From positions 1 to 64,000 of the forward strand of contig CAYLRO010000006.1 of the NCBI GenBank assembly GCA_964386635.1: a stretch of DNA of 64,000 nt, in the 5' to 3' direction. The notes under the pieces were generated by a model that had not been told where the DNA came from, did not search any database, and worked only from the letters and a program-made list of their open reading frames with translations. Shown here piece after piece: positions 1-7,938 of this stretch; position 1 is the stretch's first letter, and each line of letters opens with the position of its first letter. Origin of the DNA: Sabulitectum sp964386635 (lineage in GTDB: Bacteria; Fermentibacterota; Fermentibacteria; Fermentibacterales; JCC-6). Both the position numbers and the translations under genes were made by a program.

Positions 1-52
1 AGTATGGGCCATGATGCTTCTGATCATAAGCTATACCATCTTCGTACTTCAT
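1..52 (-). CDS. Possible start of a gene running off the left edge
   Basis: On the minus strand an ATG at 52-50 opens a frame of 17 codons (MKYEDGIAYDQKHHGPY) that stays open to the window edge. GGAGGG lies just upstream at 60-55, though its spacing to the ATG is short. A nine-codon mini-frame (75-49) ends in TGA overlapping this ATG, which could couple translation. The gene points away from the integrase at 253, which is where the first cassette of a conventional integron array would lie. Too little is visible to name a product, and the frame could be chance. Confidence 0.25.
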   Translation of the reverse strand, partial: MKYEDGIAYDQKHHGPY

Positions 53-252
53 TTCCCTCCGATTCCCGTATCCATTCTGAGATAACAATGATTGTGTCGA
101 AGTATACCTAAGCACATTTTGCTTATACGATTTAATGATGTGTTGTGCAGTGTCTTGTGTCAATGGGTGGGTGTGTTGACATTGCTAGGTATACGTTTGT
201 ATACATAGTGTAGTAAATGACTGGGTTAGATATAGTATATATAAGCAGGTGA
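53..252. other. AT-rich upstream region of the integrase (candidate attI/promoter region)
   Basis: This is about 200 bases without a gene, richer in A and T than the rest of the window. It holds an imperfect inverted repeat at 185-208. A nine-base copy of one arm lies in inverted orientation at 102-110 (GTATACCTA against TAGGTATAC at 186-194). In integrons the primary recombination site and the divergent cassette and integrase promoters lie here. I saw no perfect GTTRRRY core facing the left side. The closest candidates are GTTAGAT at 225-231 on the plus strand and GTTATCT at 86-80 on the minus strand. Confidence 0.4.
185..208. repeat. Imperfect inverted repeat upstream of the integrase
   Basis: CTAGGTATAC and GTATACATAG flank a four-base spacer (GTTT). 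Nine of ten arm positions pair. Its place about 45-70 bases before the integrase start fits an operator or a recombinase-binding site. Which of these it is cannot be told from the sequence. Confidence 0.6.
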
Positions 253-1443
253 TTGAGTATGGGATTTGATTTGGAAAGGTTTGCCGGGAATTTGAAGGGG
301 CGGGGAGTAGTGAATGACAGGTATATTCCCTACTATTGTGGTTGGATAAAGATGTTTATTTATTCCGGGTGTTCTGGAGATGATGAGTTTTCTGCGTGGC
401 TGGAGGCTGAAGGCAGGGATGACTGGCAGATCAGGCAGGCTATGAATGCTTTACAGCTGTATCAGGATTATCTGGGAACTGGAGTACATGCTGTTGCTGG
501 ATCTGGTAATCCTCTTGAGGAACTGGCTGTTAAGTTAAAGGTTCGTCATTACTCAAAGAAAACTGTAAAGGCTTACACATACTGGTGCAAAGATTATTTG
601 CGATTCTGTGGGAATCTTTCTAGAGACAAGAAAGAGTCTTCATCATTCAGGGATTACCTCTCGTATCTTGCTCTGCAGAGAAAAGTGGCTGCATCTACTC
701 AGAATCAGGCTTTTAACGGTTTGCTGTTTCTGTTCAGGAATGTCTGGGGTATTGAACCTGCAGATATAAATGCCGTCAGAGCGAGGAAGCCGAAAAGACT
801 ACCTGTAGTTCTTTCTACTGTTGAAGTTCAGAAAATACTTAAGCATGCAAAAGGTACTGCAGGAATGGTACTAAGACTATGCTACTCTGCAGGACTACGA
901 CTGGGAGAGGCACTTGCTTTGCGGGTGCAGGATATTGATTTCGAGAGCAAGTCCATTCTTGTTCGAAGCGGTAAAGGCGATAAGGACAGAATTACCATGC
1001 TTGCTCCAAGCCTTGTTCCTGCTATCTCTGCTCAGATCGAATCATCAAGAAATTTGTTTGAGACTACTTCTGTACCGGTAACCCTGCCGGGAGCTGTTGG
1101 CAGGAAATACTCCGGAGCAGGGAGAAGCTGGTCGTGGTGGTATGTTTTTCCTTCTTCGGGTTTGTGCTGTGATGATGTTACCGGTGAACCTGTTCGGCAT
1201 CACCTGCACCCCAGTGGCATCCAAAATGAGATGAGGAAAGCCGTCAGACTTTCAGGGATCTCGAAAAGAGCAGGTGTGCACACTCTCAGGCATTGCTTTG
1301 CCACCCATCTGCTCATGACGGGAGTGGATCTGTGTGAGATACAGGAGTTACTGGGTCACAAAAGTCTTGAAACAACCAGGATTTATCTCCATGTGATGAA
1401 ACACATGAGCAACAGGAAGGAGAAGATAGATCTCCTGGCCTGA
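253..1443 (+). CDS. Integron-type tyrosine recombinase (IntI-like)
   Basis: A site-specific tyrosine recombinase of 396 residues. The catalytic set is visible: Arg216 in the AGLRLGEAL box, a beta-hairpin Lys near 241 (GKGDKDR), His343 and Arg346 (HTLRHCFATHLL), His369 (LLGHKS) and Tyr378. Residues about 283-330 (RKYSGAG, WYVFPSS, RHHLHPSG) match the extra segment that distinguishes integron integrases from XerC/XerD. IntI proteins are usually about 320-340 residues. This one has roughly 75 extra N-terminal residues that look like a second SAM-like DNA-binding domain, ahead of the usual one at about 85-175. Some chromosomal IntI-like proteins are known to be built this way. It lies alone between the AT-rich region and the tandem-repeat gap, so any cassettes are off the left edge or in the gap. 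Confidence 0.85.
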   Translation: MSMGFDLERFAGNLKGRGVVNDRYIPYYCGWIKMFIYSGCSGDDEFSAWLEAEGRDDWQIRQAMNALQLYQDYLGTGVHAVAGSGNPLEELAVKLKVRHYSKKTVKAYTYWCKDYLRFCGNLSRDKKESSSFRDYLSYLALQRKVAASTQNQAFNGLLFLFRNVWGIEPADINAVRARKPKRLPVVLSTVEVQKILKHAKGTAGMVLRLCYSAGLRLGEALALRVQDIDFESKSILVRSGKGDKDRITMLAPSLVPAISAQIESSRNLFETTSVPVTLPGAVGRKYSGAGRSWSWWYVFPSSGLCCDDVTGEPVRHHLHPSGIQNEMRKAVRLSGISKRAGVHTLRHCFATHLLMTGVDLCEIQELLGHKSLETTRIYLHVMKHMSNRKEKIDLLA

Positions 1444-1524
1444 TCCGTGCTTGTATTGTAGATCTGCATTTTGTCTGACAGACCTGGAACGAAAAGGAGC
1501 CTGGTGGCCCCTTCTCAGTTTATT

Positions 1525-1740
1525 CTCTTTAACTCTGGTGCTATTCTCTTTAACTCTGGTGCTACTCTCTTTAANNNNNNNNNNNNNNNNNNNNNNNNNN
1601 NNNNNNNNNNNNNNNNNNNNNNNNNNNNNNNNNNNNNNNNNNNNNNNNNNNNNNNNNNNNNNNNNNNNNNNNNNTCTCTTTAACTCTGGTGCTACTCTCT
1701 TTAAATACTGATACGACTCTCTTTAGTACTGATACCACTT
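1525..1740. repeat. Tandem 21-22 base repeat array broken by the assembly gap
   Basis: Units follow CTCTTTAACTCTGGTGCTAY (21 bases), starting at 1525, 1546, 1567 (cut by Ns) and 1676. They decay on the right into 22-base variants at 1697 and 1719 containing TACTGATAC. The array lies between the 3' ends of the integrase and the convergent M42 peptidase gene. There are no spacers of unique sequence, so it is a minisatellite rather than a CRISPR. Its true length is unknown because of the gap. The rest of the 1444-1795 interval holds nothing else I can recognise. Confidence 0.85.
1575..1674. other. Assembly gap (100 Ns)
   Basis: Exactly 100 Ns, the conventional placeholder for a gap of unknown size. 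Both flanks are the same tandem repeat, so the assembler probably broke on it. Adjacency of the integrase contig (1-1574) and the rest (1675-64000) rests on scaffolding only. Confidence 0.97.
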
Positions 1741-1795
1741 TCTTTGGTACTGATACTATTTGCTTTCGCTGCCAGCACTGTTCTCTACTTCCCGG

Positions 1796-2827
1796 CTACG
1801 CCTGGAAGTTGTGGGCCCTGTTCAGGAACTCTGTGAGGAGTTCAACAGCTGTTTCCACATCGTGTTTGTGGATAATGGCAACAGGGCTGTGACCATTCCG
1901 TGTAGGAATGGAGAGGCAGGTGGCGTGGGTGTTTCCGCCGAACTTCTGCATGGCACTGGTGTCTGTGCCGCCTCTCACAAGGATCTCCATCTGGTGATCG
2001 ATCTCCTTTTCCTCGGCTATGTCTCTGATGAAGTCAACAAGACTTGTAGAGCAGATAACGCTTGCATCCTGCTGCTTGATGGCTACACCCTTACCCAGAT
2101 CCGCGATCTTTTTTGCTGCCGGGAATCCTGGTGTGTCACCTGCGCCTGTGATGTCTGCGGCGATTCCGATGTCCGGTTTCACAGACTGAGCAGCTACTGT
2201 TGCTCCTCTGAGACCTACCTCCTCCTGGGAGGTGCCAACGCAGTAAACATCGATGTTGGGGTTCTGGTACTTCTTGAAAGCTTCAGTGATTATGTAAGCA
2301 CCCACTCTGTCATCGAATGCCTTTGCTACAAAGCAGTCTCCCAGATCCTGGAACGGTGTATCCATGGCGACCCAGTCACCTCTGGCCACCTTTTCATTCA
2401 CTGTTTCTCCATCCATGCCGAAGTCGATGAACAGTTTGTCCAGCTCAGGTGCTTTTTTCGCAGCTTCAGGAGTAAGTGCTGGCTCTGCTGACACAACCCC
2501 TTTGAGAACCTCTCCGCTCCTTGTGTAGACTTTGACGGTGTGACCTGCAATGGAACCGGCCATCCAGCCGCCTACAGGTGAAATGGACGCATATCCCTTT
2601 TCACTAACGTTGTAGATAAGGAAACCGATCTCATCTATGTGACCTGCAAGCATGATTCTCTTGCGATTTTCACCCTGTGTACCTTTTTTCAGAGCGATAA
2701 TGTTCTTCATGGCATCGGTTCTTATCTCATCGGCATGGTCTTTCAGTTCATTTTTGAGAAGCTCGACAACTGCATCTTCCCTGCCGGAAATACCGTCGAC
2801 TTCGCAGAGTCTTTTCAGGAGTTCCAT
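1796..2827 (-). CDS. M42 family zinc aminopeptidase (glutamyl aminopeptidase/FrvX-like)
   Basis: A 343-residue dinuclear metallopeptidase that removes N-terminal residues from peptides. Members form large tetrahedral cytoplasmic assemblies. The metal and catalytic residues of M42 are all visible: His63 and Asp65 (AGHIDEIG), Asp172 (FDDRVG), Glu202-Glu203 (SQEEVGLRG), Asp225 (AADIT) and His313 (RNGHSP). Length is normal and there is no signal peptide. The start has a GAGG box nearby (AGAGGATAA before ATG). It is the last gene of the minus-strand run that begins with serine palmitoyltransferase at 7820, 23 bases after the caspase-like gene. The exact peptide preference cannot be told. Confidence 0.9.
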   Translation of the reverse strand: MELLKRLCEVDGISGREDAVVELLKNELKDHADEIRTDAMKNIIALKKGTQGENRKRIMLAGHIDEIGFLIYNVSEKGYASISPVGGWMAGSIAGHTVKVYTRSGEVLKGVVSAEPALTPEAAKKAPELDKLFIDFGMDGETVNEKVARGDWVAMDTPFQDLGDCFVAKAFDDRVGAYIITEAFKKYQNPNIDVYCVGTSQEEVGLRGATVAAQSVKPDIGIAADITGAGDTPGFPAAKKIADLGKGVAIKQQDASVICSTSLVDFIRDIAEEKEIDHQMEILVRGGTDTSAMQKFGGNTHATCLSIPTRNGHSPVAIIHKHDVETAVELLTEFLNRAHNFQA

Positions 2828-2850
2828 TTATCCTCTTTTCACTGAATTGA

Positions 2851-3741
2851 TCAGGGTGTTCTTATCTGAAAACCGGCACCGTCCATGTAGGGAGTGCCTG
2901 CTCTTCCCGCAAACTGTATGTCGTTCAGCAGAGCTTCAGCGGCATCTTCCGGGGATAACCCGTTCTCGAGTATCTGGTTCAGGTAGTAGAACTCGATGAT
3001 GGCGCTGCCGCCCCAGTCCACACTTGTGGTGTATCCTGACACAGCAAAATCCTCCCTGGGATTTCTTACCGCTCGGATGATTTCCTCATCCGTTGAACCG
3101 GACATAATCAGACAGCAGCTGAAGTGCACCAGTTTCAGTCCGGGTATCAGTGCAACTGATTCAGCGATCTCACCTGGTGATACCGTTCCATCATTCAGGG
3201 AAATACCAGCTTCTGTTCCATGGCTGGCTATCACAAGGTAAACATCACCTGGAAGCATGGCTGCCTCGGCACAAGCTTCATTGAGATCTCCTGCATCATG
3301 GATGAACCGGTGTCTGATTTCCACGTTTTCCAGTCGGCCCAGCCAGGCTGCAAGCATCTCACCGAATGAGTATTCGTTCTCTGTCATGGATTCCTGCCAG
3401 TACTCCTCGAGAATCAACAGCCAGATGCCTGCTTCCTCTGTGGATCTGTGGCCTTCCCATTCGCTCCATCTTCTGTCACCGTCTGCACGCCATTCGCCAG
3501 CAAAGGAATTTCCGCTTTCAGAGAGCTGGAACCAGCCTTCACCTGAAACAGAACCCTCGTCATAGCGGAAAACCAGTTTGGACCCTGTGACATCACCTTC
3601 GATTGCTGACATACCGCCGTAGCTGTACCAGCCGACGACATGATCATCCATCTGCTCCAGGTACATGTCACCGTAAGTGGTCTGCCATATTCCGGAGAAG
3701 TTACCGACGGATGTGATCAGCGCAAGGATTACAAGGTTCAT
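2851..3741 (-). CDS. Hypothetical protein with a caspase-like (clan CD) His-Cys pair
   Basis: A 296-residue protein I cannot assign to a named family. A hydrophobic N-terminus (about 1-12) suggests export or anchoring. Residues about 15-100 are glycine- and aromatic-rich short strands (GIWQTTYGDMYLEQ, GEWRADGDRRW), like a small beta-barrel. Residues about 135-260 have the layout of a caspase-like fold: a hydrophobic strand ending in ASHG (His174-Gly175), then a strand ending in HFSCC (Cys209 or Cys210). These are the places of the catalytic dyad in CHAT, gingipain and caspase families. The ATG overlaps the alaS stop codon by four bases (ATGA), so the two are translationally coupled. The peptidase assignment is inference from two short motifs. 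Confidence 0.55.
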   Translation of the reverse strand: MNLVILALITSVGNFSGIWQTTYGDMYLEQMDDHVVGWYSYGGMSAIEGDVTGSKLVFRYDEGSVSGEGWFQLSESGNSFAGEWRADGDRRWSEWEGHRSTEEAGIWLLILEEYWQESMTENEYSFGEMLAAWLGRLENVEIRHRFIHDAGDLNEACAEAAMLPGDVYLVIASHGTEAGISLNDGTVSPGEIAESVALIPGLKLVHFSCCLIMSGSTDEEIIRAVRNPREDFAVSGYTTSVDWGGSAIIEFYYLNQILENGLSPEDAAEALLNDIQFAGRAGTPYMDGAGFQIRTP

Positions 3742-5513
3742 TGAAGAACCGCCTTTATCCTTCTCACTCCTCTTGAGGAGCTTTTCTCGGAGACAATTTT
3801 AAAACTGCCCAGATCACTGGTGTTCTCAACATGCGGACCGCCGCAGATCTCCATGGAGTAGCCCTCTATAGTGTATACCTTCACTATATCGTCGTACTTG
3901 TCCTTGAAGAAACCAAGAGCTCCTTTTTCGTCTGCCTCATCCGGAGCCATCTCACAGATATGAATCTTTATGTTTTTCCGGATAGCTTCGTTGACCAGAT
4001 CCTGAACCTGCTGTTTCTCCTCCTCGGTCATCTTCTCGCCGTGAACGAAGTCGAATCGCAGTCTTTCAGCAGTGATGTTGCTGCCCTTCTGCTGTACATG
4101 ATCTCCCAGCACTTTTCTTAAAGCCGCATGAAGAAGGTGGGTTGCAGTATGGAGCTTTGTCACCATTTCGCTGTTGTCTGCAAGACCGCCTTTGAACTTT
4201 TTATCGGCACCCTGCTTTGAAAGCTCCCGGTGCTTGTCAAAAGCTTTTGTGTAACCTTCCATGTCTATTGTCATATGGTGCTCTGCTGCAAGATCCGCAG
4301 TTAGTTCAACAGGAAATCCGTAAGTGTCATAGAGTTTGAAGGCCAGTCTGCCTGCGACCTCTTTCTTCGGATTCTTAAGAAGACCGGGAAGCATCTTGTT
4401 GAACTGCTTTATTCCAGCCTGAAGGGTCTCTCCGAAGAGTTTCTCCTCCCGGTTCAGTTCATCCAGCACGACCTTGCGGTTTCTTCTCAGTTCAGAGTAA
4501 TCCTCACCCTCGATATCAATGACGATTTCGGCAAGTTCAGTGAGAAATCCAGAGGCAAGTTCCATTTTCATCCCGTGGCGTATTGCCAGACGGATAAGCC
4601 TTCTCAGTACATAACCCTGATCAAGGTTTGAAGGAACAACACCCAGGTCATCGCCAAGGATGTGAGTTGCAGCTCTGATGTGATCTGCTACGACCCTTTC
4701 ACTTCTTGTGGTTTTGGTATTCGGGGATGCCATCCGGCGAATCTTCGAAATGAGAGGTTTCAGCACGCCGATGTCGTATACAGTGTCATAACCGCCAAGC
4801 ATGGCTACAGTGCGTTCAACGCCCATACCGGTATCAACATTTTTCTGAGGAAGGGGTTCGTAATTTCCCTCAGGTGTCTTCCTGTACTCCATGAACACAT
4901 CGTTCCACACCTCGAAGTATTTGCCGCATGAACAGCCCGGTTTGCAGTGTTCTCCACAGGACTGTTTGCCGGTGTCGAAGAACATCTCGGTGTCAGGGCC
5001 GCACGGACCGGTAGAACCTGTTGGACCCCACCAGTTGTCTTTCATTCCGAACCGGTAAATACGCTCAGGAGGGATTCCCGCTTCCTGCCAGATCTGTGCT
5101 GCTTCTTCATCGGCAGGAATGTCTCCCTCGCCGGCAAACACTGTTACACTGAGTTTTTCCGGATCAAAATTGAGGTATTCTTCGCCTGTGAGGAATTCCC
5201 AGCTCCATAGAATGGCATCACGCTTGAAGTAATCGCCGAGAGACCAGTTGCCCAGCATTCTGAAGAATGTAAGGTGTGTGTCGTCTCCCACCTCATCGAT
5301 GTCACCTGTTCTTATGCATTTCTGCACATCCACAAGCTTTGATCCTGCAGGATGGGTTTCTCCCAGAAGGAAAGGAACCAGAGGCTGCATACCGGCAGGT
5401 GTAAAGAGGATTGTGGAGTCGTTCTCAGGTATGATCGAGGCACCTGATATCCTCTTATGCCCCTTGCTTTCGAAGAATTTTATGTAAAGATCGACAAGTT
5501 CTCTCTCGGTCAT
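3738..5513 (-). CDS. alaS: Alanyl-tRNA synthetase, short form lacking the C-Ala domain
   Basis: Charges tRNA-Ala. The class II catalytic core fills about residues 1-260 (FFRMLGNWSLGDYF, NVDTGMGVERT). A tRNA-binding helical part follows, and then the editing domain with HTATH (455-459) and the CGGPH motif (Cys557, His561), which hydrolyses mischarged Ser-tRNA-Ala. The protein ends at residue 591 directly after the editing domain, whereas typical bacterial enzymes run to about 870 residues with a C-terminal C-Ala domain. A Cys cluster (Cys186, 190, 194, 196) sits in the catalytic domain and could bind zinc. Short AlaRS forms are known from several uncultured phyla. It overlaps both neighbours by four bases within the sphingolipid-type operon. 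Whether a second, full-length copy exists elsewhere cannot be seen. Confidence 0.93.
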   Translation of the reverse strand: MTERELVDLYIKFFESKGHKRISGASIIPENDSTILFTPAGMQPLVPFLLGETHPAGSKLVDVQKCIRTGDIDEVGDDTHLTFFRMLGNWSLGDYFKRDAILWSWEFLTGEEYLNFDPEKLSVTVFAGEGDIPADEEAAQIWQEAGIPPERIYRFGMKDNWWGPTGSTGPCGPDTEMFFDTGKQSCGEHCKPGCSCGKYFEVWNDVFMEYRKTPEGNYEPLPQKNVDTGMGVERTVAMLGGYDTVYDIGVLKPLISKIRRMASPNTKTTRSERVVADHIRAATHILGDDLGVVPSNLDQGYVLRRLIRLAIRHGMKMELASGFLTELAEIVIDIEGEDYSELRRNRKVVLDELNREEKLFGETLQAGIKQFNKMLPGLLKNPKKEVAGRLAFKLYDTYGFPVELTADLAAEHHMTIDMEGYTKAFDKHRELSKQGADKKFKGGLADNSEMVTKLHTATHLLHAALRKVLGDHVQQKGSNITAERLRFDFVHGEKMTEEEKQQVQDLVNEAIRKNIKIHICEMAPDEADEKGALGFFKDKYDDIVKVYTIEGYSMEICGGPHVENTSDLGSFKIVSEKSSSRGVRRIKAVLQ

Positions 5514-6634
5514 TTGAAATCCTTTTCATATATCCTGTATGTCTTGTAGGCTTCAGCCTTCATCTGCTTCTCAAGAATGGCCCTCATCTCCCGGTTGTTC
5601 TCAAGTATCCATGAGAGTTCGCCGCGGCCCATGCCCATCTTTTTGCTGTTCCTGATTATCTCATCTATTGCAATGGCTTCAAGCCCTTTGTTCCTGTACT
5701 TCTTTTTCACACCGAGAAGAAGAACTCTCACACGATCGATCTTCACTTTGAAGGGAGGCACTTTGAGTGACAGTATGGTGGGAATGGCCCTTCCTCTTCC
5801 CTTCTTGAAAGCAATGTTTGCATCTGGAAGGCCAACACCGAAAGCCACCAGTTCTCCATCAAGCTCCACCAGCGGTGTCAGTGCAGGGGTAATAAGCATC
5901 TTCAGCTCATCCACCATGGCAGCGAACTCTCTGTCGGTCATAGGCACGAAACCCCAGTTCTCTCCCCAGCACTCGTTGTAAACATCCATCACCTTGCGCA
6001 TCTCACCCTCAAGGTCCTTCATGTTTATTCCTCTGACGGTCCAGTTACCCCTTCTCTTCACCATACCGGCAACTCTGGTGAGCTTCTCGAAATCGTTGTC
6101 AGTGCTGTCAGCCCAGTAGGCCAGAAGGTCCATGCACTTTGTGTATCCGGCTGCTTCAACAAGCCCACCCAGCCAACTGGGATTGTGGGGCATCATCAAT
6201 CTGGGATCTGTATCAAAACCGTCAACAAGCAGACCGCATTCTTCGTTTGTTGAAAGGTTGAATGGTCCGCGAATGCTTTGCATTCCCCTTGCTTTCGCCC
6301 ACTCTTCCGCTGTTGTGAGAAGAAGAGCTGCAATATCTTTGTCATTGTCACATTCGAGAAAACCGAAAAAACCGGTCTTCTCGTTGTGGTACTCGTTGTG
6401 AGTATGGTTCACCGCGGCACTGATCCGGCCTCTTACAGTGCCCTGTTCATCCCTGGCCAGGAAGAACTCTACCTCTGAATGTTCATGGAAGGGATGTTTC
6501 GGATTCATTATAGCCCTGACATTCATAAGAAGCGGCGGCACCCAGTGAGGGTCATCTGCATTGATCCTGAAGGGAAGCATTATGAATTCTTTTTTCTGCT
6601 TCCTGGAGGAAACACTCTCTATTGTGCAGGTCAT
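5510..6634 (-). CDS. Double GNAT-fold acyltransferase, candidate bacterial ceramide synthase (bCerS-like)
   Basis: A 374-residue protein with two GNAT-like halves. The second half carries an acyl-CoA binding segment at about 305-322 (LLLGVKKKYRNKGLEAIA). It begins one base after the stop of the serine palmitoyltransferase gene, with GGAGGG from that gene's end as ribosome site, and overlaps alaS by four bases. Established knowledge: in Caulobacter and relatives, ceramide is made by Spt, an N-acyltransferase of the GNAT superfamily (bCerS) and the reductase CerR. The position beside Spt makes N-acylation of the sphingoid base the best guess. A generic GNAT role is the alternative. Confidence 0.6.
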   Translation of the reverse strand: MTCTIESVSSRKQKKEFIMLPFRINADDPHWVPPLLMNVRAIMNPKHPFHEHSEVEFFLARDEQGTVRGRISAAVNHTHNEYHNEKTGFFGFLECDNDKDIAALLLTTAEEWAKARGMQSIRGPFNLSTNEECGLLVDGFDTDPRLMMPHNPSWLGGLVEAAGYTKCMDLLAYWADSTDNDFEKLTRVAGMVKRRGNWTVRGINMKDLEGEMRKVMDVYNECWGENWGFVPMTDREFAAMVDELKMLITPALTPLVELDGELVAFGVGLPDANIAFKKGRGRAIPTILSLKVPPFKVKIDRVRVLLLGVKKKYRNKGLEAIAIDEIIRNSKKMGMGRGELSWILENNREMRAILEKQMKAEAYKTYRIYEKDFK

Positions 6635-6635
6635 G

Positions 6636-7820
6636 TCACCCTCCGATCAGGCCGTGGCTTCGTCCCACCTTTTCGAACACTTCAAGTGCCCTGTCGATCA
6701 TGTCATCAGTGTGACTTGCCATGTAACTGGTCCTGAGCATGGCCCCTCCCGGGTCCACAGCCGGAGACACTACAGGATTGGTAAAAACACCGTTGTCGAA
6801 CATGTCCTTCCAGAACCTGAAGCAGTCCAGGTCATCCCCTACGATGATGGGAATAATGGGCGCTTCGCTGCACCCGATATTGAATCCCATTGAGGATAGA
6901 CCGTTGCGGCACCTTGCAGCAGCACCGTGAACCTGCGTGAGCAGCTCCGGTCGCTGTTGAAGAACATCAATGGCAGCAATGACAGTTGCAACAGCTGCCG
7001 GTGGAAGACTGGCGCTGAAAATATTGGTTCTTGCGTTGTGCTGCAGGTAGCTGATCACTTCTTTCGGACCGGCTGCAAAACCGCCTATGCATGCAAAAGA
7101 CTTGCTGAAGGTTCCCACAAGAAGGTCGACCCTGTCATGACACCCCAGATGCTCAGCAGTACCCATTCCTGTTTTTCCCATGGCTCCCACACCGTGGGCA
7201 TCGTCAACCATGAGTCTGACACCGAATTCCTCTGCCAGATCGGCCAGGCCGTTTATCGGAGCCAGGTCACCTTCCATGCTGAACACACCGTCGGTGATTA
7301 TCATGCCTGACTTCCCGGCATTCTTTTCCAGAATGTGCCTGAGTTGCTCGAGATCGTTATGTCTGTACTTAACCACATTGGCATAACCCATTCTGGCACC
7401 GTCAATAATAGATGCGTGGTTCTTCCTGTCCAGATAGAGAGTGTCTTCCCTGCTTCCCAGAGTTCCTATGGTTCCCAGGTTTGCCTGAAATCCGGTGCTG
7501 TATGTGAGACAGGCTTCCTTTTTCAGGAATCCTGCAAGTTTTTCTTCAAGCTGCAGATGAAGATCAAGAGTACCGTTCAAAAACCTGCTTCCAGTGCAGC
7601 CGGTACCGTACTTCTGTATAGCCTCGCATGACTTTTCCATTACGTATGGATCATCGGTAAGCCCGAGATAGTTGTTTGAACCAAGCATGATGAGCCCATG
7701 GCCAGCGATCTCCATCTCAGCACCTACATGGCCCTGGAGGGGAACAAAGTAAGGGTAAAGTCCCATTGCCTTCACTTTGTCGGCTCTGTCGTAGTCGTAG
7801 CATTTCTGAAAAATGTCCAT
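6636..7820 (-). CDS. spt: Serine palmitoyltransferase (alpha-oxoamine synthase family)
   Basis: A PLP enzyme that condenses an acyl-CoA with serine to 3-ketosphinganine, the first step of sphingolipid synthesis. The PLP lysine is Lys240 (GTFSKSFACIGGF), with Asp206 and His209 in DDAHG. The segment NPVVSPAV near the C-terminus and SRFLNGTLDLH (about 78-88) match bacterial Spt better than 2-amino-3-ketobutyrate ligase (Kbl) or BioF. The length of 394 residues is normal, and the protein is soluble as in other bacterial Spt. The start has GAGG five bases upstream. First gene of a minus-strand operon with the GNAT acyltransferase. The epimerase at 7939 diverges from it across 118 bases that must hold both promoters. 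Kbl is the main alternative. Confidence 0.82.
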   Translation of the reverse strand: MDIFQKCYDYDRADKVKAMGLYPYFVPLQGHVGAEMEIAGHGLIMLGSNNYLGLTDDPYVMEKSCEAIQKYGTGCTGSRFLNGTLDLHLQLEEKLAGFLKKEACLTYSTGFQANLGTIGTLGSREDTLYLDRKNHASIIDGARMGYANVVKYRHNDLEQLRHILEKNAGKSGMIITDGVFSMEGDLAPINGLADLAEEFGVRLMVDDAHGVGAMGKTGMGTAEHLGCHDRVDLLVGTFSKSFACIGGFAAGPKEVISYLQHNARTNIFSASLPPAAVATVIAAIDVLQQRPELLTQVHGAAARCRNGLSSMGFNIGCSEAPIIPIIVGDDLDCFRFWKDMFDNGVFTNPVVSPAVDPGGAMLRTSYMASHTDDMIDRALEVFEKVGRSHGLIGG

Positions 7821-7938
7821 TGAAACCTCATTGATGAAGGTGTAATTCCAATATCTTAAAATGAATTATGAATCTAATCACAAACCTTTCTGAAACAAAG
7901 CAGAGAAAGCATATTCCAATCAACTGGAAGGAACAAGA

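Noticed and set aside
1525..1740. CRISPR-like array
   Set aside because: The units are directly adjacent with no unique spacers and there are no cas genes.
1451..1892. Open frames through the tandem repeats and the Ns, with repeated LFNSGAT
   Set aside because: They only reflect the 21-base period and read across a gap of unknown sequence; no ribosome site or family match.
1760..2491. Long plus-strand frame of 243 codons
   Set aside because: It is the antisense shadow of the well-supported M42 peptidase gene.
3738..5513. AlaRS as a broken pseudogene because of its short length
   Set aside because: The protein ends cleanly after the editing domain, overlaps the next gene by ATGA and has no remnant C-Ala downstream, so it is a genuine short form.
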